Of a stretch of 64,000 bases of DNA, positions 54,401 to 64,000 are shown in pieces; position 1 is the first letter of the stretch; every line of letters begins with the position of its first letter. The position numbers and the translations under genes are program-made. The notes beneath the pieces were generated by a model. It did not search any database. It worked only from the letters and a program-made list of their open reading frames with translations, and was not told where the DNA came from. Source of the DNA: Streptomonospora sp. PA3 (lineage in GTDB: Bacteria; Actinomycetota; Actinomycetes; Streptosporangiales; Streptosporangiaceae). The DNA lies in contig NZ_VTZW01000019.1 in NCBI RefSeq assembly GCF_009728995.1, positions 124,001-188,000 on the forward strand, given 5' to 3'.

Positions 54401-56602
54401 CAGCGCCCGCCACAGCGTCGGCGTCGCCTGCATCACAGACGCGCCCGAGGAGGCAACCAGCTCCGCCAGCGCCGCCGGGTCCCGCACCGTATCCCGATCG
54501 GCCAGCACCACCGACGCCCCCGCCAGCAGCGGCAGATACAGCTCCAGCGCCGAGATGTCGAAGCCCACCGTCGTGACGGCGAGAAGGCGATCGCCTTCCC
54601 CCAGCGGGAACCGCTCCCCCATGTCGGCCAGGAAGTTCACCAGCGCACCCTGGGAGACCACCACCCCCTTGGGCCGGCCCGTCGACCCCGACGTGTAGAG
54701 CACATAGGCGGCGCTGTCCCGGGCCGGGCCGGTCGCGCCCGCATCGGCGGTGCCGGCGGGCTCGGGCCAGGCCGCCGGGTCGTCCACGAGCAGCCTGCGC
54801 GGCCCCTCGGGCAGGGCGGCGCCGGTCTCGTCGTCGGTGACCAGCAGCGCCGCACCGGAGTCGGCCAGCATGTAGGCGATCCGCTCGGCCGGGAATCCCG
54901 GATCCACCGGCAGGTAGGCCGCCCCCGCACGCCCCACCGCCAGCAGCGCCACCACCAGCTCCACCGACCGCGGCAGCGCCACCGCCACCACCCGCTCGTG
55001 ACCCGCCCCCGCCGCGCGCAGCCGGCCGGCGAGCGCGTCGGCCCGTTCCAGCAGCTCCGCATACGTCAGCGACGCCCCGCCCGCGACCACGGCCTCGGCA
55101 TCGGGCGTGCGGCCGGCCGTGTCCGCGACGAGGTCGGCCACCGCCGCCTGCGGCGGTGCGCCCGCGGGTCCGGCGGCGCCGGCGCCGGCCTCGGGCGCGG
55201 CGATGTCCAGGGTGCCCAGCCGGCGGGCGTCCGCCTCCTCCGGCGCGGCGCCCTCGGCGGCCAGCGCGCGCAGCAGCCGGCCGAACTCCTCCAGCAGTGC
55301 GCCCAGGTCGGCGGCGGTGTAGCGGGCGGCGTTGCCGTTCAGCTCGAAGCGCAGCCCGCCGCCGGCGGCGTCGCGGTAGACCGACAGCGACACGTCGTCG
55401 ACGGGGCCCTCCGACAGCGTGCGGGCGGTGCCGGGGACACCGGCGAAGTCCAGGTCGTAGTCGAAGGCCTTGATGTTGATCATCGGCCCGTGCAGCGGGG
55501 TGCCGCGCCCGACCAGGTTGAGGTCGCGGCGCACGTCCTCGGCGCGGTAGCGCTGGTGGGCGCGCAGCTCGCGCAGCCGGGCGGCGGTGTGGGCGAGCAG
55601 GTCGGCGACGGTGTCGGCGGGGCGCAGCCCCAGCCGCAGCGGCAGGACGTTGACCACCATGGCCGGGGTGCGCAGGGCCGCCGAGCCCAGGCGGCCCATG
55701 GCGGGCATGCCCAGGACGACGTCGCGGGCGCCGGTGCGGCGGTGCACGTAGCAGCCGAACGCGGCGATCACCGCCTCGGCCCAGCTCGCGCCGGAGCGCC
55801 TGCCCAGCTCGGCCAGCCGGTCGGCGGTCGCGGGGTCCACCGCCGCGGTCGCGGTGACGGCCGCCGGTGAGGGCGCGGGGGGTGCGTCGCCGAGCTGGAC
55901 GGGGTCGGGCCGGTCGGCCAGCAGGGCGCTCCAGTAGGCGCGGTCCTCGGCGCGGCGGGCGGAGGCGGCGTAGTCGCCCTCCTCGGCGACGACCGCGGCG
56001 AGGTCGCCGAACCTGCGCGCGGGCGTCTCGCCGGAGGCGAGCGCGGTGTAGACCTCGGCCACCCGGCGGGTGAAGGTGGTGATGGCGTAGGCGTCGGCCA
56101 CGATGTGGTGGTAGCGCTGGTACCACAGGTGGCGGTCGGGGCCGATGCGGTAGAGCACGAAGCGGTGCAGCGGCCCTGTTGACAGGTCGACCGGGGCGGC
56201 CATGTCGGCGCGCATCAGCGCCATCGCCGCGCCGCGCGGGTCGTCCTCGCCGCGCAGGTCCGCCTCCTCCAGCAGCGGCCGGTCCCAGGGCAGGCCGGGG
56301 TGCACGATCTGGCGCGGTTCGGCCTGCTCGCCGTCCCGCCCGTCCTGCCCGGCGCCCACGCCCGCGTCCGCGCCCGCCGCACCGTCGCGGATCAGGGTGC
56401 GCAGCGCGTCGGTCTCGGCGACGGCGTGTTCCAGGGCCGCGCGCAGCAGCGCGGGGTCGGCGCCGCCGGCGAGGTCGATGTACTGGCCCACGTTGAAGCG
56501 GCCTGCGGCGGCCGCGACGTGGTGGGCGTAGTAGACGCCGCGCTGGGCTCCGGTGAGCGCCAGCGACACGGGGGCGCTGCGATCGGGACGGCTCTGGGTC
56601 AT
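45422..56602 (-). CDS. Trimodular NRPS: C-A(Gly)-PCP-C-A(Ser)-PCP-C-A(Ser)-PCP-E
   Basis: 3726 residues. Starter-type C domain with HHIVADAY (~164), fitting condensation with an aryl acid. A1 (TSGSTG ~641) has pocket residues D-I-L-Q-L-G-L-I-W, the glycine code. PCP1 is [14 protein letters not shown] (~1019). C2 and C3 both carry HHIAVDEWS (~1206, ~2281). A2 (~1699) and A3 (~2772) read D-V-W-H-F-S-L-V-D, the serine code of EntF. PCP2 is [14 protein letters not shown] (~2092); PCP3 is [14 protein letters not shown] (~3160), the form that precedes epimerases. The final epimerase has [10 protein letters not shown] (~3357). Predicted chain: DHB-Gly-Ser-D-Ser. It follows the halogenase gene by 76 bp and overlaps the next NRPS by GTGA. 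Long stretches of A2 and A3 DNA are nearly identical. Confidence 0.95.
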   Translation of the reverse strand: MTQSRPDRSAPVSLALTGAQRGVYYAHHVAAAAGRFNVGQYIDLAGGADPALLRAALEHAVAETDALRTLIRDGAAGADAGVGAGQDGRDGEQAEPRQIVHPGLPWDRPLLEEADLRGEDDPRGAAMALMRADMAAPVDLSTGPLHRFVLYRIGPDRHLWYQRYHHIVADAYAITTFTRRVAEVYTALASGETPARRFGDLAAVVAEEGDYAASARRAEDRAYWSALLADRPDPVQLGDAPPAPSPAAVTATAAVDPATADRLAELGRRSGASWAEAVIAAFGCYVHRRTGARDVVLGMPAMGRLGSAALRTPAMVVNVLPLRLGLRPADTVADLLAHTAARLRELRAHQRYRAEDVRRDLNLVGRGTPLHGPMINIKAFDYDLDFAGVPGTARTLSEGPVDDVSLSVYRDAAGGGLRFELNGNAARYTAADLGALLEEFGRLLRALAAEGAAPEEADARRLGTLDIAAPEAGAGAAGPAGAPPQAAVADLVADTAGRTPDAEAVVAGGASLTYAELLERADALAGRLRAAGAGHERVVAVALPRSVELVVALLAVGRAGAAYLPVDPGFPAERIAYMLADSGAALLVTDDETGAALPEGPRRLLVDDPAAWPEPAGTADAGATGPARDSAAYVLYTSGSTGRPKGVVVSQGALVNFLADMGERFPLGEGDRLLAVTTVGFDISALELYLPLLAGASVVLADRDTVRDPAALAELVASSGASVMQATPTLWRALVEERPEAVSGLRVLVGGEALPESLAAVLAERADAVVNLYGPTETTIWSTASPVRPGRPVSIGAPIANTRVYVLDAALRPAPAGVAGELYIAGSGLARGYHGRPGLTAERFVADPFGPAGSRMYRTGDVVRWNAGGELAYVGRSDFQVKVRGFRIELGEVETTLAEQPGVAQAVAVVRAGDGDGTAITGYVRPLPGADPLDEAALRAGAAERLPDYMVPSAIAVLEEFPLTQNGKIDRAALPAPRSPGAADARGRTPSTREEEAVCAAFGEVLGIGAVGADDDFFALGGHSLAAARVANRLRARLGTAVGVRDVFEGATPARIAERARSSGERRPAPAARTLPARVPLSAEQRRLWLLESAGAAGAGAYNVPWALRITGAPDRAALEEALHDVLARHAALRTRFPRGADGEPEQRIVPVEDLPRPLLAVESAGADLAELLDRAARAPFDLAGGLPARFVLAAVGGAEHVLLAVFHHIAVDEWSQGPFLRDLDTAYRARVAGAAPDWTPLPVSYADYALWQHELLGSTADPGSTAARRRAFWQEALAGLPAEIPLPADRPRSKTGGAEGGLVRFTLPAHLNGAVTRIAEQTRTTRFMVLRAAVAVLLHRMGAGADIPLGTPASGRTDEALHDAVGMFLNTLVLRTDLSGAPGFRDLLERVRAFDLAAFANADLPFDDVVEALNPPRAAGRNPLFQVMVSHQTRPADTEGLLGLRTRLEDKVVDAAKFDLEIAFIERPGAAELDAAVRYAADRFDRATVADLTRRFTLLLAAALEDPDRPVADLPLLEEGERAGLLGERNATAHPVAERTLPELTARGAGAGGAPGDAAVIDADGTVLTRADFDARVHRLARELTARGVGPESVVAVALPRSADLLVALHAVVCAGAAYLPVETDQPRERIAFLLQDARPALLLSRGADAADLPPTEGVAVLALDDPDTAARVGGRPAEPVTDADRTAPLRPEHAAYMLYTSGSTGRPKGVVVSHAAIVNRLVWMQGAYGLTASDRVLLKTPVSFDVSVWELFWPFAAGAGLVVAAPGAHRDPAYLAETAAARGVTVCHFVPSMLRVFTDAPEAARCTGLRRVFASGEALSADLAERFRAVLPRAALANLYGPTEAAVDVTAFDVGSEEFAGPGVPIGRPVWNTGVYVLDERLSPVPAGVEGELYLSGVQLARGYRGRAGLTAERFVADPFGPPGSRMYRTGDVVRWDRAGRLVFVGRVDFQVKVRGMRIEPGEIEHALAACPEVADAVVTARPDTAGDTRLVGYVVPAPSRSADPDRLRAAVAARLPEHMVPGALLVLDALPLTPNGKLDRAALPEPGPGERGGTGRAPGGPREELVCGLFAELLGLERVGPDDGFFDLGGTSLAGARLVNALRARTGAELTVADLFDAPTPAALAARLAASGGARPPIRGGAAAEYGAEPPVSAAQRGLWASAQVPGAEAAYNVAWALRLHGGVDADALGAAVADVAARHEILRTAYPRRDGEPRQRVLDTPQALDPLRVVRTGARELDRRVAEAARRPFDLENEPAYRPVLFAADSGEYVLLNLFHHIAVDEWSQGPFLRDLDTAYRARAAGAAPDWAPPPVQYADYALWQRDLLGSPEDPGSRAARQRAFWQEALAYLPAEIPLPADRPRPAAPTDAGGSAAFRIPADVVDALTRLGRERGATPFLVLQSAVAVLLHRMGAGADVPLGTPATGRTDEALHDAVGMFLNTLVLRTDLSGTPGFGEVVERARAFAVGAFANADLPFDRVVEALNPPRAAGRNPLFQVMVSHQARPELDGGFLGARAAAVDDTVGHPAARFDLEFEFVERPGEDGIEAAVRFSADRFDPQTARDLADRLVRLLAAATAQPDRPVADLPLLEAGERAALLGERNATAHPVAERTLPELLAQGAAGSQDPALLCGGTALSRAEFDRRVHRLARELAARGVGPESVVAVALPRSADLVVALHAVVWAGAAYLPVEADQPRERVAFVLEDARPALIVCRAADAADLPAEPAVPRLVLDDPAVAAALERHDPHPPTDADRTAPLRPEHAAYMLYTSGSTGRPKGVVVSHAAIVNRLVWMQGAYGLTASDRVLLKTPVSFDVSVWELFWPFAAGAGLVAAEPGGHRDPAYLAGLIRDAGVSVCHFVPSMLRVFTEEPAAARCTCLRRVFASGEELTAEAARRFRAVLPRAALANLYGPTEAAVDVTAFDLDTEGYSGPGVPIGRPVWNTGVYVLDERLSPVPAGVEGELYLSGVQLARGYANRPGLSAERFVADPFGPPGSRMYRTGDVVRWDGAGRLVFVGRADFQVKVRGMRIELGEIEHALAACPEVGAAVVTAGRTAAGAARLAAYATPAPGAAEVDADGLLRRLAARLPEHMVPASITVLDAFPLTPNGKLDRAALPEPGPGERAGTGRDPRGPREELLCGLFAELLGLERVGVEDGFFALGGDSILAIGLVGRARARGLELSPADVFTEQTPERLALAAGEAAGAAAGQEAGDDGTGDVPLAPVMHWLRERGGPVDRFSQAAVVHTPAGADTTGLAAALQAVLDAHAMLRARLAVGDDGDWRLRAAPPGAVAAADVLTRRDAAGWDEAELARAAAAEADAAQARLAPRDGVMVQAVWLDRGAGRPGRLLLVVHHLAVDGVSWHILRAGLAAAWHDIARARPPALPAPPTSYARWTRLLHAEARTARRTAELPAWQEITAAPAPGRPPEPGPHPFGRIDPRRDTAATLRRITLTLPAADTAALLTRVPEAFHAGIDEVLLSALALAAAQWRADRQERGGAAPGPDGVLRLALEGHGREQHVFPGTDVSGTVGWFTAVHPARLDVTGLDPAAARAGGPDAGDALKRVKEQLRSRPGDGGIGYGLLRHLNPDTAPALAAAPEPPLLFNYLGRVAVAGEDAAWALAPETGALPPGTDPEAPVRHPLEVNALTRDEGAGPVLAATWAWPERLLPESGVRELAESWFAQLSGLAAHAQSPDAGGHTPSDLALGGLDQDEIDEFEAEWRLP

Positions 56603-56678
56603 GGCGCTGCTTTCGACGACGCTGGGCTGTGGCGGGGGCGGCGGCCCGCGCGCGGGGCGCGGGCCGCGGTCGGGCGGT

Positions 56679-58181
56679 TCAGGTTTGCGGGGCCGCCGGT
56701 TCGGCCCAGCGCCGCCCGTCGGCCGAGGGCACCAGGCCGCCTTCCAGCAGCGGCGCCTCGTCGGTGCCCGGTCCGGTGACCCCGCGGCGCTGGATCCGGT
56801 TCATCTCCGACATGACGTCGGCCACCACCGGCGCGCGGAACAGCTCGCTCATCCGCTCCCCGCTCTGTGTGCGGGCGGCGCCGGTGCGCTCCACGGCCCC
56901 GGTCAGCTCGGCCGAGGAGGAGCTGAAGCGCTCGGCGAGGGCGTCGGCTCCCACCAGCGCGGTTTCGGCGGAGGATGCTCCGGCGACCAGGGTGGCGAAG
57001 GCCTGCATGTCGCCGGCCTGCATGTTGGTGACCTTGCGCGCGGTCCAGAAGTAGGTCTCCTCGCGCTGGCGCATGTCGTAGAAGGCGGCGAGGAACTCGT
57101 AGAAGACGGAGTACTCGCGACGGTAGCGCCCCTCGAACTCGCCGAAGGCCCGCTCCTCGCTCAGCTCGCCGGCCAGCACGCTGTTGATGGAGCGCGCGGC
57201 CAGCAGCCCGCTGTAGGTGGCCAGGTGCACGCCGGTGGAGAACACCGGGTCGATGAAGCAGGCCGCGTCGCCGACCAGGGTGATCCCCGGCGCCCAGAAC
57301 CGGGTGTTGGCATAGGAGTAGTCGCGGCGCACCCGGACGCTGCCGTAGGTGCCCTCGGTGACGCGCTCGGCGCCGCCCAGCAGGTCGCGCACGATGGTGC
57401 AGCGCCGGATGGAGTCGCGCAGGGCGCCCTCGCGGTCGGCCTGGATGCGCCCGGCCTGGTCGCGGTTGAGGACCGCGCCGACGCTGGTGAGGTCGTCGCG
57501 CAGCGGGATGTACCACAGCCAGCCCTCGTCGAAGGCGGCGCAGAGGATGTTGCCGGCGTCGGGTTCGGGGAGCCGGCCGCCGCCGGCGAAGTAGCCGAAG
57601 ACGGCGAGGTTCTGGAAGAACTCGGAGTAGCGTCGGGTGCCGCCGGCGGCCGCGTGCAGCCGGCCGGTGCTGCCGGAGGCGTCGACGACGTGGGCGGCGG
57701 CGATCTCGCGCCGCGCGCCCGCGGGGTCGGTGTAGACGACTCCGGTGACGCGCCCGCCGGTCTCCACCGCCTCCAGGACGGGCGACTCCTCGCGCACGTC
57801 GACACCGTGGCGGGCGGCGTTGCGCAGCAGGATGTCGTCGAAGGTCATCCTGTCGACCTGGTAGGCATACGACGTCGGCCCCGACAGCTCCGGCGACAGC
57901 GCGAACAGGAAGTTCCACGGCTCGGGGCTGGTGCCCCAGCGGAAGCTGCCGCCCCGCTTGGTGGTGAACCCGGCGCGGCGGATCTCCTCGTCGGCGCCGA
58001 GCAGGCGGCACACGCCGTGCACGGTGGCCGGCAGCAGCGACTCGCCGATCTGGTAGCGGGGGAAGCGCTGCTTCTCCAGCAGCACGACCCGGTGCCCCTG
58101 GTCGGCGATCAGGGTTGCGGCGGTGGCGCCGGCGGGGCCGCCTCCGACGACGATGGCATCGAATTCCTCTGGCGCGCTCAT
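56679..58181 (-). CDS. Flavin-dependent halogenase (phenol/pyrrole type)
   Basis: 500 residues, AGGAG 8 nt before the ATG. FAD site [14 protein letters not shown] at the N-terminus and [20 protein letters not shown] next. The halogenase signature W-x-W-x-I-P is present as GWLWYIPL (~222), and the Fx.Px.Sx.G motif as [29 protein letters not shown] supplies the region of the catalytic lysine. It looks like the PltA/CmlS group that acts on carrier-bound or phenolic substrates, not the tryptophan group. It lies between the stand-alone aryl carrier gene and the NRPS gene on the same strand, which suggests chlorination or bromination of the dihydroxybenzoyl group. It could instead be a related monooxygenase, since some halogenase-like flavoproteins do not halogenate. 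Confidence 0.85.
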   Translation of the reverse strand: MSAPEEFDAIVVGGGPAGATAATLIADQGHRVVLLEKQRFPRYQIGESLLPATVHGVCRLLGADEEIRRAGFTTKRGGSFRWGTSPEPWNFLFALSPELSGPTSYAYQVDRMTFDDILLRNAARHGVDVREESPVLEAVETGGRVTGVVYTDPAGARREIAAAHVVDASGSTGRLHAAAGGTRRYSEFFQNLAVFGYFAGGGRLPEPDAGNILCAAFDEGWLWYIPLRDDLTSVGAVLNRDQAGRIQADREGALRDSIRRCTIVRDLLGGAERVTEGTYGSVRVRRDYSYANTRFWAPGITLVGDAACFIDPVFSTGVHLATYSGLLAARSINSVLAGELSEERAFGEFEGRYRREYSVFYEFLAAFYDMRQREETYFWTARKVTNMQAGDMQAFATLVAGASSAETALVGADALAERFSSSSAELTGAVERTGAARTQSGERMSELFRAPVVADVMSEMNRIQRRGVTGPGTDEAPLLEGGLVPSADGRRWAEPAAPQT

Positions 58182-58220
58182 GTTCGCGGCTCCTGGTCTC
58201 GGCGGATTCTGCGGGCGGTG

Positions 58221-58496
58221 TCAGGCGTCGAGCAGCAGCCGGGTCCAGGCCGCGACGGTGGGCTCCTCGGCCAGGGTGATGAAGTCGGTCTCGACGCCGG
58301 TCTTGCGCCAGCTCTCGACCAGGCTCATCAGGCGGATGGAGTCCATGCCGCGGTCGAGCAGGTTGTCGTGTTCGCCCAGCGAGCCGGCGGGCTCGCCCAG
58401 CACCTGCTCGACGTCGGCGCGGATCCGCTCGGCGGTCAGCGCGTCGCTCCGCTCGGCGCCCTGGCCGGTGGCGGAGGGGGCGGGGTTCTCGGACAC
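58221..58496 (-). CDS. Stand-alone aryl carrier protein
   Basis: 91 residues from a GTG at 58496 (GAGGAG 9 nt upstream). Carrier fold with the phosphopantetheine serine in DRGMDSIRLMSLVESWRK, preceded by LTAERIRADVEQVLGEPAGS and followed by FITLAEEPTVAAWTRLLL. DSIRLM is the pattern of aryl carrier domains such as that of EntB. It supplies the carrier that the shortened isochorismatase here lacks. DHB-AMP from EntE would be loaded on it, possibly halogenated there, and passed to the starter C domain of the trimodular NRPS. Confidence 0.9.
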   Translation of the reverse strand: MSENPAPSATGQGAERSDALTAERIRADVEQVLGEPAGSLGEHDNLLDRGMDSIRLMSLVESWRKTGVETDFITLAEEPTVAAWTRLLLDA

Positions 58497-58579
58497 GGCG
58501 GTGTTCTCCTCGGGTCGGACGGCGGGCCGGTTTTCGGACCGTCGTGGGGGTTTCGGTCGGCTGCGGGCCGGGCGCGCGG

Positions 58580-59929
58580 CTAGCGCCCGAACGCGACCGC
58601 CTCCTCGGGGCGCACCGCGGGGGCGGTGCGGGCGCTGATCGCGTCGAGGATCTCGCCGACGCGCACGGCGACGTTGGACAGCAGTGACGACGAGATCCCG
58701 TGGGTGTGCTCGGTGCCGCCCTGCAGGAAGATGCCGCAGGTGACCTCGTCGGAGGTGGCCAGCCGGTAGTCGCGTTCGACGGCCGGGCGCCCCCGGTCGT
58801 CGCAGACCACGTGCTCGGCCACCTCGCCGAGCAGGTCGCGGGGGTCGGCGGAGGTGTAGCCGGTGGCGTAGACGAGGTAGTCGGCCTCCACGGCCGTGTG
58901 CTTGCCGCTGGCGAGGTCCTCCACGGTGACGGTCACGCCGCCGGGCCCCTCGTGCACGTCGGCCACGCGCGAGGTGTTGTGCAGGCGCAGCCGCTCGGCG
59001 CCCTTGACCTTGTCCTGGTAGGCGGCGTGGTAGAGCGCGTCGATGAGGTCGGGGTCGACCACCGAGTAGTTGGTGTTGCGGTGGTAGCCCATGATCTCGG
59101 CCTTGGTCTGGGCCGAGGCGCCGTAGAAGGCGTCGACCGCCTCGGGGTCGAAGATGCGGTTGGCGAAGGGGCTGTCGTCGGAGGGGCTGTAGCCGTAGCG
59201 GGAGAAGACGGCGTGCACCCGCGCGCGGGGGAAGCGGCGGTAGAGGTGGTCGACGCACTCGGCGGCGCTCTGCCCGGCGCCCACGACGACGAAGGAGCCG
59301 GGGTCGGCCCCGCCTTCCAGGCCCTCCAGCCGCTGCAGCAGGTACTCGTTGTGCCAGACGCGCTCGGTCTGGCGCGCCCCCTCGGGCAGGCGCGGGGTGA
59401 GGCCGGGCGCGAAGACGACGTTGCGGCCGCGGCTGCGGTGGCGGGCGCCGTCGGCGGTGCGCGCGACGACGTCGAGCTGGGCGATGCGCCCGCTCTCGTC
59501 GCGCACCGGCTCGACGCCCACCACCTCGGCGCCGTAGCGCACCTGGTCGCCGACCCGGTCGGCGCACCAGGCCAGGTAGTCGTGGAACTCCGCGCGCAGC
59601 GGGAAGAGCGTCTTGTGGTTGATGAAGTCGTGCAGCCGGCCCACGGCGTGCAGGTAGGACAGGAAGCCGAAGTCGCTGGCGGGGTTGCGGGTGGTCACCA
59701 GGTCCTTGAGGAAGGAGACCTGCATGGTCGCGTCGTCGAGCAGCATGCCGCGGTGCCACCCGAACTCGGCCTGGCGCTCAAGGAAGACACCGCTGAGCAC
59801 GGGGGTGGCGGGGTCGGCGGCGGCGCGCTCGCGCTGCTCGCGCAGGCCGATGGCCAGCGCGACGTTGGAGGGCCCGAACCCGATCCCCACCAGGTCGTGG
59901 GAGGGCGGGGGCTGCGGCGTGTCGGTCAC
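58580..59929 (-). CDS. L-ornithine/L-lysine N-monooxygenase
   Basis: 449 residues from a GTG at 59929 (AAAGGA 5-6 nt upstream); a GTG at 59947 is an alternative. FAD- and NADPH-dependent N-hydroxylation of the side-chain amine. FAD site VGIGFGPSNVALAIGL, substrate-side MQVSFLKDLVTTRNPASDFG and FLSYLHAVGRL, NADPH site VVVGAGQSAAECVDHLYRRF, and the C-terminal DYLVYATGYTSADP are all in place. The PvdA/SidA-like FLKDLVTTRNP form points to ornithine more than lysine, but this is not decisive. It provides the hydroxamate precursor for one or both residues of the dimodular NRPS. Confidence 0.93.
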   Translation of the reverse strand: MTDTPQPPPSHDLVGIGFGPSNVALAIGLREQRERAAADPATPVLSGVFLERQAEFGWHRGMLLDDATMQVSFLKDLVTTRNPASDFGFLSYLHAVGRLHDFINHKTLFPLRAEFHDYLAWCADRVGDQVRYGAEVVGVEPVRDESGRIAQLDVVARTADGARHRSRGRNVVFAPGLTPRLPEGARQTERVWHNEYLLQRLEGLEGGADPGSFVVVGAGQSAAECVDHLYRRFPRARVHAVFSRYGYSPSDDSPFANRIFDPEAVDAFYGASAQTKAEIMGYHRNTNYSVVDPDLIDALYHAAYQDKVKGAERLRLHNTSRVADVHEGPGGVTVTVEDLASGKHTAVEADYLVYATGYTSADPRDLLGEVAEHVVCDDRGRPAVERDYRLATSDEVTCGIFLQGGTEHTHGISSSLLSNVAVRVGEILDAISARTAPAVRPEEAVAFGR

Positions 59930-59991
59930 GGGGGTCCTTTCACTCACCGGGGTCGTTCTCCTGCCTGGACGCTGGATGTGCCGGGCACCGC

Positions 59992-60666
59992 TCACACGCG
60001 CGAGTCGAGCGCGGGGGCGGGCGCCAGCGCGGTCGCGGCCTCGTGGGCGGTCAGTGCGACGCCGCAGCGCTGGGCGACGTAGCGCAGCGCGAAGCGGTGG
60101 TCCTCGGCGCTGAAGTCGGCGGTGGCGTCGGCGATCAGGAAGGGCTGGATGTCGCGCATGAACGCGTCGGCGGCGGTGAGCAGGCAGCCGATGTGGGCGT
60201 AGACGCCGGTCACCAGCAGCTGGTCGCGGCCCTGGCGGCGCAGCCGCTCGGCCAGGTCGGTGCCGACGAACGCGCTGTAGCGCGACTTGGTGATCAGCGC
60301 CTCGCCCTCGCCCGGCCGCAGCGGCGCGGCGATGTCGGTCTCGGCGGCGTCGGCGCGCATGCCCGGGCCCCAGAAGTCGCCCTCCAGGCCGCGGTGCTCG
60401 GGTGTCATGCCGCCGGGCTTGGCGGTGTAGAGCACCGGGACGCCGGCGGCGCGAGCGGCGCTGCGCAGGGCGGCGATGTTGGCCACGGCGCCCTCGATCG
60501 GCTGCGCGCCGGGCCGGTAGGCGTGCAGGAAGTAGTGCTGCATGTCGTGGACGAGCAGGACCGCCCGAGCGGGGTCCAGGCGCCAGTCCGCGCGGTTGGC
60601 GGGCAGGTCGCGGGGGGCGGGCAGGTCGTAGGGCTCGATGTGCGGCAGCGGCATCGGGGTGTCCAT
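59992..60666 (-). CDS. entB: Isochorismatase, without aryl carrier domain
   Basis: 224 residues from the ATG at 60666, with a second ATG at 60654; neither has a clear ribosome site. Converts isochorismate to 2,3-dihydro-2,3-dihydroxybenzoate and pyruvate. Family landmarks: LPHIEPYDLPAPRDLPANRA, ARAVLLVHDMQHYFL with the catalytic Asp, ITKSRYSAFVGTDL with the Lys, and GVYAHIGCLLTAADAFM. EntB and DhbB are about 285-310 residues because they end in a carrier domain; this one stops after the hydrolase, and the carrier is a separate gene at 58221. Confidence 0.94.
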   Translation of the reverse strand: MDTPMPLPHIEPYDLPAPRDLPANRADWRLDPARAVLLVHDMQHYFLHAYRPGAQPIEGAVANIAALRSAARAAGVPVLYTAKPGGMTPEHRGLEGDFWGPGMRADAAETDIAAPLRPGEGEALITKSRYSAFVGTDLAERLRRQGRDQLLVTGVYAHIGCLLTAADAFMRDIQPFLIADATADFSAEDHRFALRYVAQRCGVALTAHEAATALAPAPALDSRV

Positions 60667-60719
60667 TCGACGGTGGCGGGCGGGGGCGGGCGCGCCGCGG
60701 CCGGGGCGCGCCCAGCGGT

Positions 60720-62393
<1,674 letters not shown>

Positions 62394-62457
62394 GGCGGTG
62401 GGCGTTCCCTTCTGCGTTCGGACGGGCGGCGGTGCGCGGTCGGAGGGCGGGCGGGTG

Positions 62458-63678
62458 TCAGCGCGGCGGCGCGGCGAGCGGCTGGTTGACGCCCAGGGCC
62501 AGCAGCAGGGTGCGCAGCTTGGCGGAGGTCTCGGCGAGCTCGGCGTCGGGGTCGGACTCGGGCACGATGCCGCCGCCGGCGAACAGGTCGAGGGTGTCTC
62601 CGGCGACGTCGGCACAGCGGATGGAGACCACCCACGCGCCGTCGCCGCGGGCGTCGGTGCACCCGACGGCGCCGGTGTAGAAGCCGCGGTCGAACGGTTC
62701 GATACCGGCGATGGCCGCGCGCGCGGCGGCGGTGGGGCTGCCGCACACGGCCGGGGTCGGGTGGAGCGCGGCGGCGAGCACGGGCGAGGGGGTGCCGGGG
62801 TCGCGCAGCTCTCCGGTGATGCGGGTGGACAGGTGCCACAGGGTGGCGGTCCGGGCGAGTTCGGGCTCGGGCACGTCGAGGGTGCGGCAGTAGGGCCGCA
62901 GCGCCTCGGCGACGGCCTCGACGACGACGGCGTGCTCGTGGCGGTCCTTGGCCGAGCCGAGCAGGTGGACGGCGTTGCGCTGGTCCTTGCTCGGGTCGGC
63001 GCTGCGGGGCGCTGAGCCGGCCAGGGGGTTGGAGACGACCCTGCCGTCCCGCTTGGCCACCAGCAGTTCGGGGCTGGCGCCGATGAGGGTGCGGGGCGCG
63101 GCGCCGGCGGAGGGCAGGTCGGCGGCGAAGGTGTAGGCGGCCGGGTCGCGCCAGGCGAGGTTGCCCAGCAGCTGGCCGACGTCGACGGGGCCGGGCCCGG
63201 TGAGCCGCAGCGAGCGGGCGAGGACGATCTTGGCGGTCGCCTGTGCGCCGGTGCCGTGGGCGAGGTGCTTGAGGGCCTGTTCGACGTTGGCGACGTGGGC
63301 GGCGGGATCGGGCAGGGCGCGCATGTCCCAGGGGCCGGGCAGCGGGCGCTGCCTGCGGTCGCCCTGCGGGCTCCGGGACAGGGGCGGCGCGGTGCGCACC
63401 AGTGCGGGGACCACCAGGCGGCCGGGAGCGGTGCCGTCGAAGGGGATCGCGCCGATGGCGATCGGGCCCGATTCCGCCTCGGCCGTGCCCTGCGCCAGCA
63501 GCCCGCTCACGTCCTCCAGTCGTTCGGCGGTGGCCGCGACGCCTTCGCCGAGGATCACGCCGTCGGGGGATGCCAGGAACGCGGCGCCGGGGCGGTAGGC
63601 GTCGAGGAGGTCCCCGGCGGCAGCGGCGGGCGCGGTGCGCTGGTGGAACACCGGTGATGTCTCTTTTCTGGCCGGCAC
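62458..63678 (-). CDS. entC: Isochorismate synthase
   Basis: 406 residues if the GTG at 63678 is used; the GTG at 63651 is a possible later start with a slightly better AAAGAGA upstream. Converts chorismate to isochorismate, the first step to DHB. Chorismate-binding features: [17 protein letters not shown] with the general-base Lys, [54 protein letters not shown] and [16 protein letters not shown]. The C-terminal [20 protein letters not shown] holds the magnesium glutamates. Isochorismate synthases and salicylate synthases look alike; the neighbouring entA and entB support the former. Confidence 0.94.
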   Translation of the reverse strand: MPARKETSPVFHQRTAPAAAAGDLLDAYRPGAAFLASPDGVILGEGVAATAERLEDVSGLLAQGTAEAESGPIAIGAIPFDGTAPGRLVVPALVRTAPPLSRSPQGDRRQRPLPGPWDMRALPDPAAHVANVEQALKHLAHGTGAQATAKIVLARSLRLTGPGPVDVGQLLGNLAWRDPAAYTFAADLPSAGAAPRTLIGASPELLVAKRDGRVVSNPLAGSAPRSADPSKDQRNAVHLLGSAKDRHEHAVVVEAVAEALRPYCRTLDVPEPELARTATLWHLSTRITGELRDPGTPSPVLAAALHPTPAVCGSPTAAARAAIAGIEPFDRGFYTGAVGCTDARGDGAWVVSIRCADVAGDTLDLFAGGGIVPESDPDAELAETSAKLRTLLLALGVNQPLAAPPR

Positions 63679-63783
63679 CGGCCCGATCGGCGGCTGTCCA
63701 CTCCGGTGCGGGTGCCCACTGATCAGGTCGGTGAAGTGCGGAATCGGATCGGACGGGAGGGGGTGCGGTCGGTGCCGCGGGGG

Positions 63784-64000
63784 TCAGGCGCGCAGGGTCG
63801 CGCCCCCGTCGACGTAGAGATCGTGCATGGTGATGTGCCGGGCGGAGGACGAGGCGAGGAAGCAGACGGCGTCGGCGATGTCGGCGGGGTCGGCGATGCG
63901 GCCCAGGGGGATCCCCACGCGGAAGTCCTCCGGCGAGCCGGCGATCACCCGGCGCTCGCCGTCGGCGTCCTCCCACATGCCGCGCTGCATGGGGGTGTCG
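63784..64000 (-). CDS. entA: 2,3-dihydro-2,3-dihydroxybenzoate dehydrogenase, C-terminal part
   Basis: Only the last ~72 residues are in the window; the frame is open to the edge. The end matches EntA-type short-chain dehydrogenases: [10 protein letters not shown], then [40 protein letters not shown] and GATLRA. It oxidises dihydro-DHB to DHB with NAD. The catalytic Tyr-Lys lies outside. It is the first gene of the minus-strand series seen here, so the main promoter, and probably an iron box, lie beyond the window. Confidence 0.9.
   Translation of the reverse strand, partial: DTPMQRGMWEDADGERRVIAGSPEDFRVGIPLGRIADPADIADAVCFLASSSARHITMHDLYVDGGATLRA

Overview
The window comes from a high-GC Gram-positive actinomycete. 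Base composition is strongly GC biased, GTG starts are common, there is an XRE/DUF5753-DUF397 gene pair, a DUF397 protein, a polyprenol-phosphate mannosyltransferase, and IdeR/DmdR-type iron boxes. The gene content fits a Nocardiopsis/Thermobifida-like (Nocardiopsaceae) genome better than a classical Streptomyces, but this is an inference from gene style only.

1-9 kb is mostly ordinary chromosome: the 3' part of an FtsX-type ABC permease, a DHA2-type MFS exporter broken by one extra C, a compact FAD/NAD(P)-binding protein, a polyprenol-phosphate mannosyltransferase, a DeoR-type regulator, a small membrane protein and an Sfp-type phosphopantetheinyl transferase. At 7.6-11.4 kb lies the most unusual small locus: a prolyl-oligopeptidase-family protease, a 37-codon acidic peptide gene with its own Shine-Dalgarno, and a JmjC/cupin oxygenase with a C-terminal winged-helix-like tail. 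I read it as a candidate RiPP (modified peptide) cluster. It is followed by two ISL3-type transposase remnants flanking a DinB-like gene, and then a TetR-controlled DrrAB-type exporter.

16.5-21.9 kb carries a translationally coupled pair on the minus strand: a small protein resembling the effector-associated component EACC1 and a 1664-residue caspase-like protease / P-loop NTPase / helical-repeat protein. This looks like a bacterial conflict or programmed-death module. 22-29.5 kb has an iron-box-controlled FhuF-type ferric-siderophore reductase, a MOSC protein, a DUF4352 protein, an MFS transporter, the XRE/DUF397 pair and aspartate decarboxylase (panD).

29.5-31.6 kb is a long non-coding stretch full of hairpins and repeats. 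It separates the upstream genes from a large siderophore locus that fills 31.6 kb to the end of the window, all on the minus strand. In transcription order this is entA (cut by the window edge), entC, entE, an entB that lacks a carrier domain, an ornithine/lysine N-hydroxylase, a stand-alone aryl carrier protein, a flavin-dependent halogenase, a trimodular NRPS (C-A-PCP x3 plus epimerase), a dimodular NRPS ending in a thioesterase, a siderophore-binding lipoprotein, a GNAT acyltransferase, an EntS-like exporter, MbtH, a second EntS-like exporter and a siderophore-interacting ferric reductase. Signature residues predict DHB-Gly-Ser-D-Ser followed by two further residues, at least one probably N-hydroxylated. 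With the halogenase, the likely product is a halogenated mixed catecholate-hydroxamate siderophore. The phosphopantetheinyl transferase at 6.7 kb, PanD at 29 kb and FhuF at 22.5 kb are functionally connected to it. Three copies of a long self-complementary repeat, one pair showing a compensatory base change, sit in the spacers of this locus.
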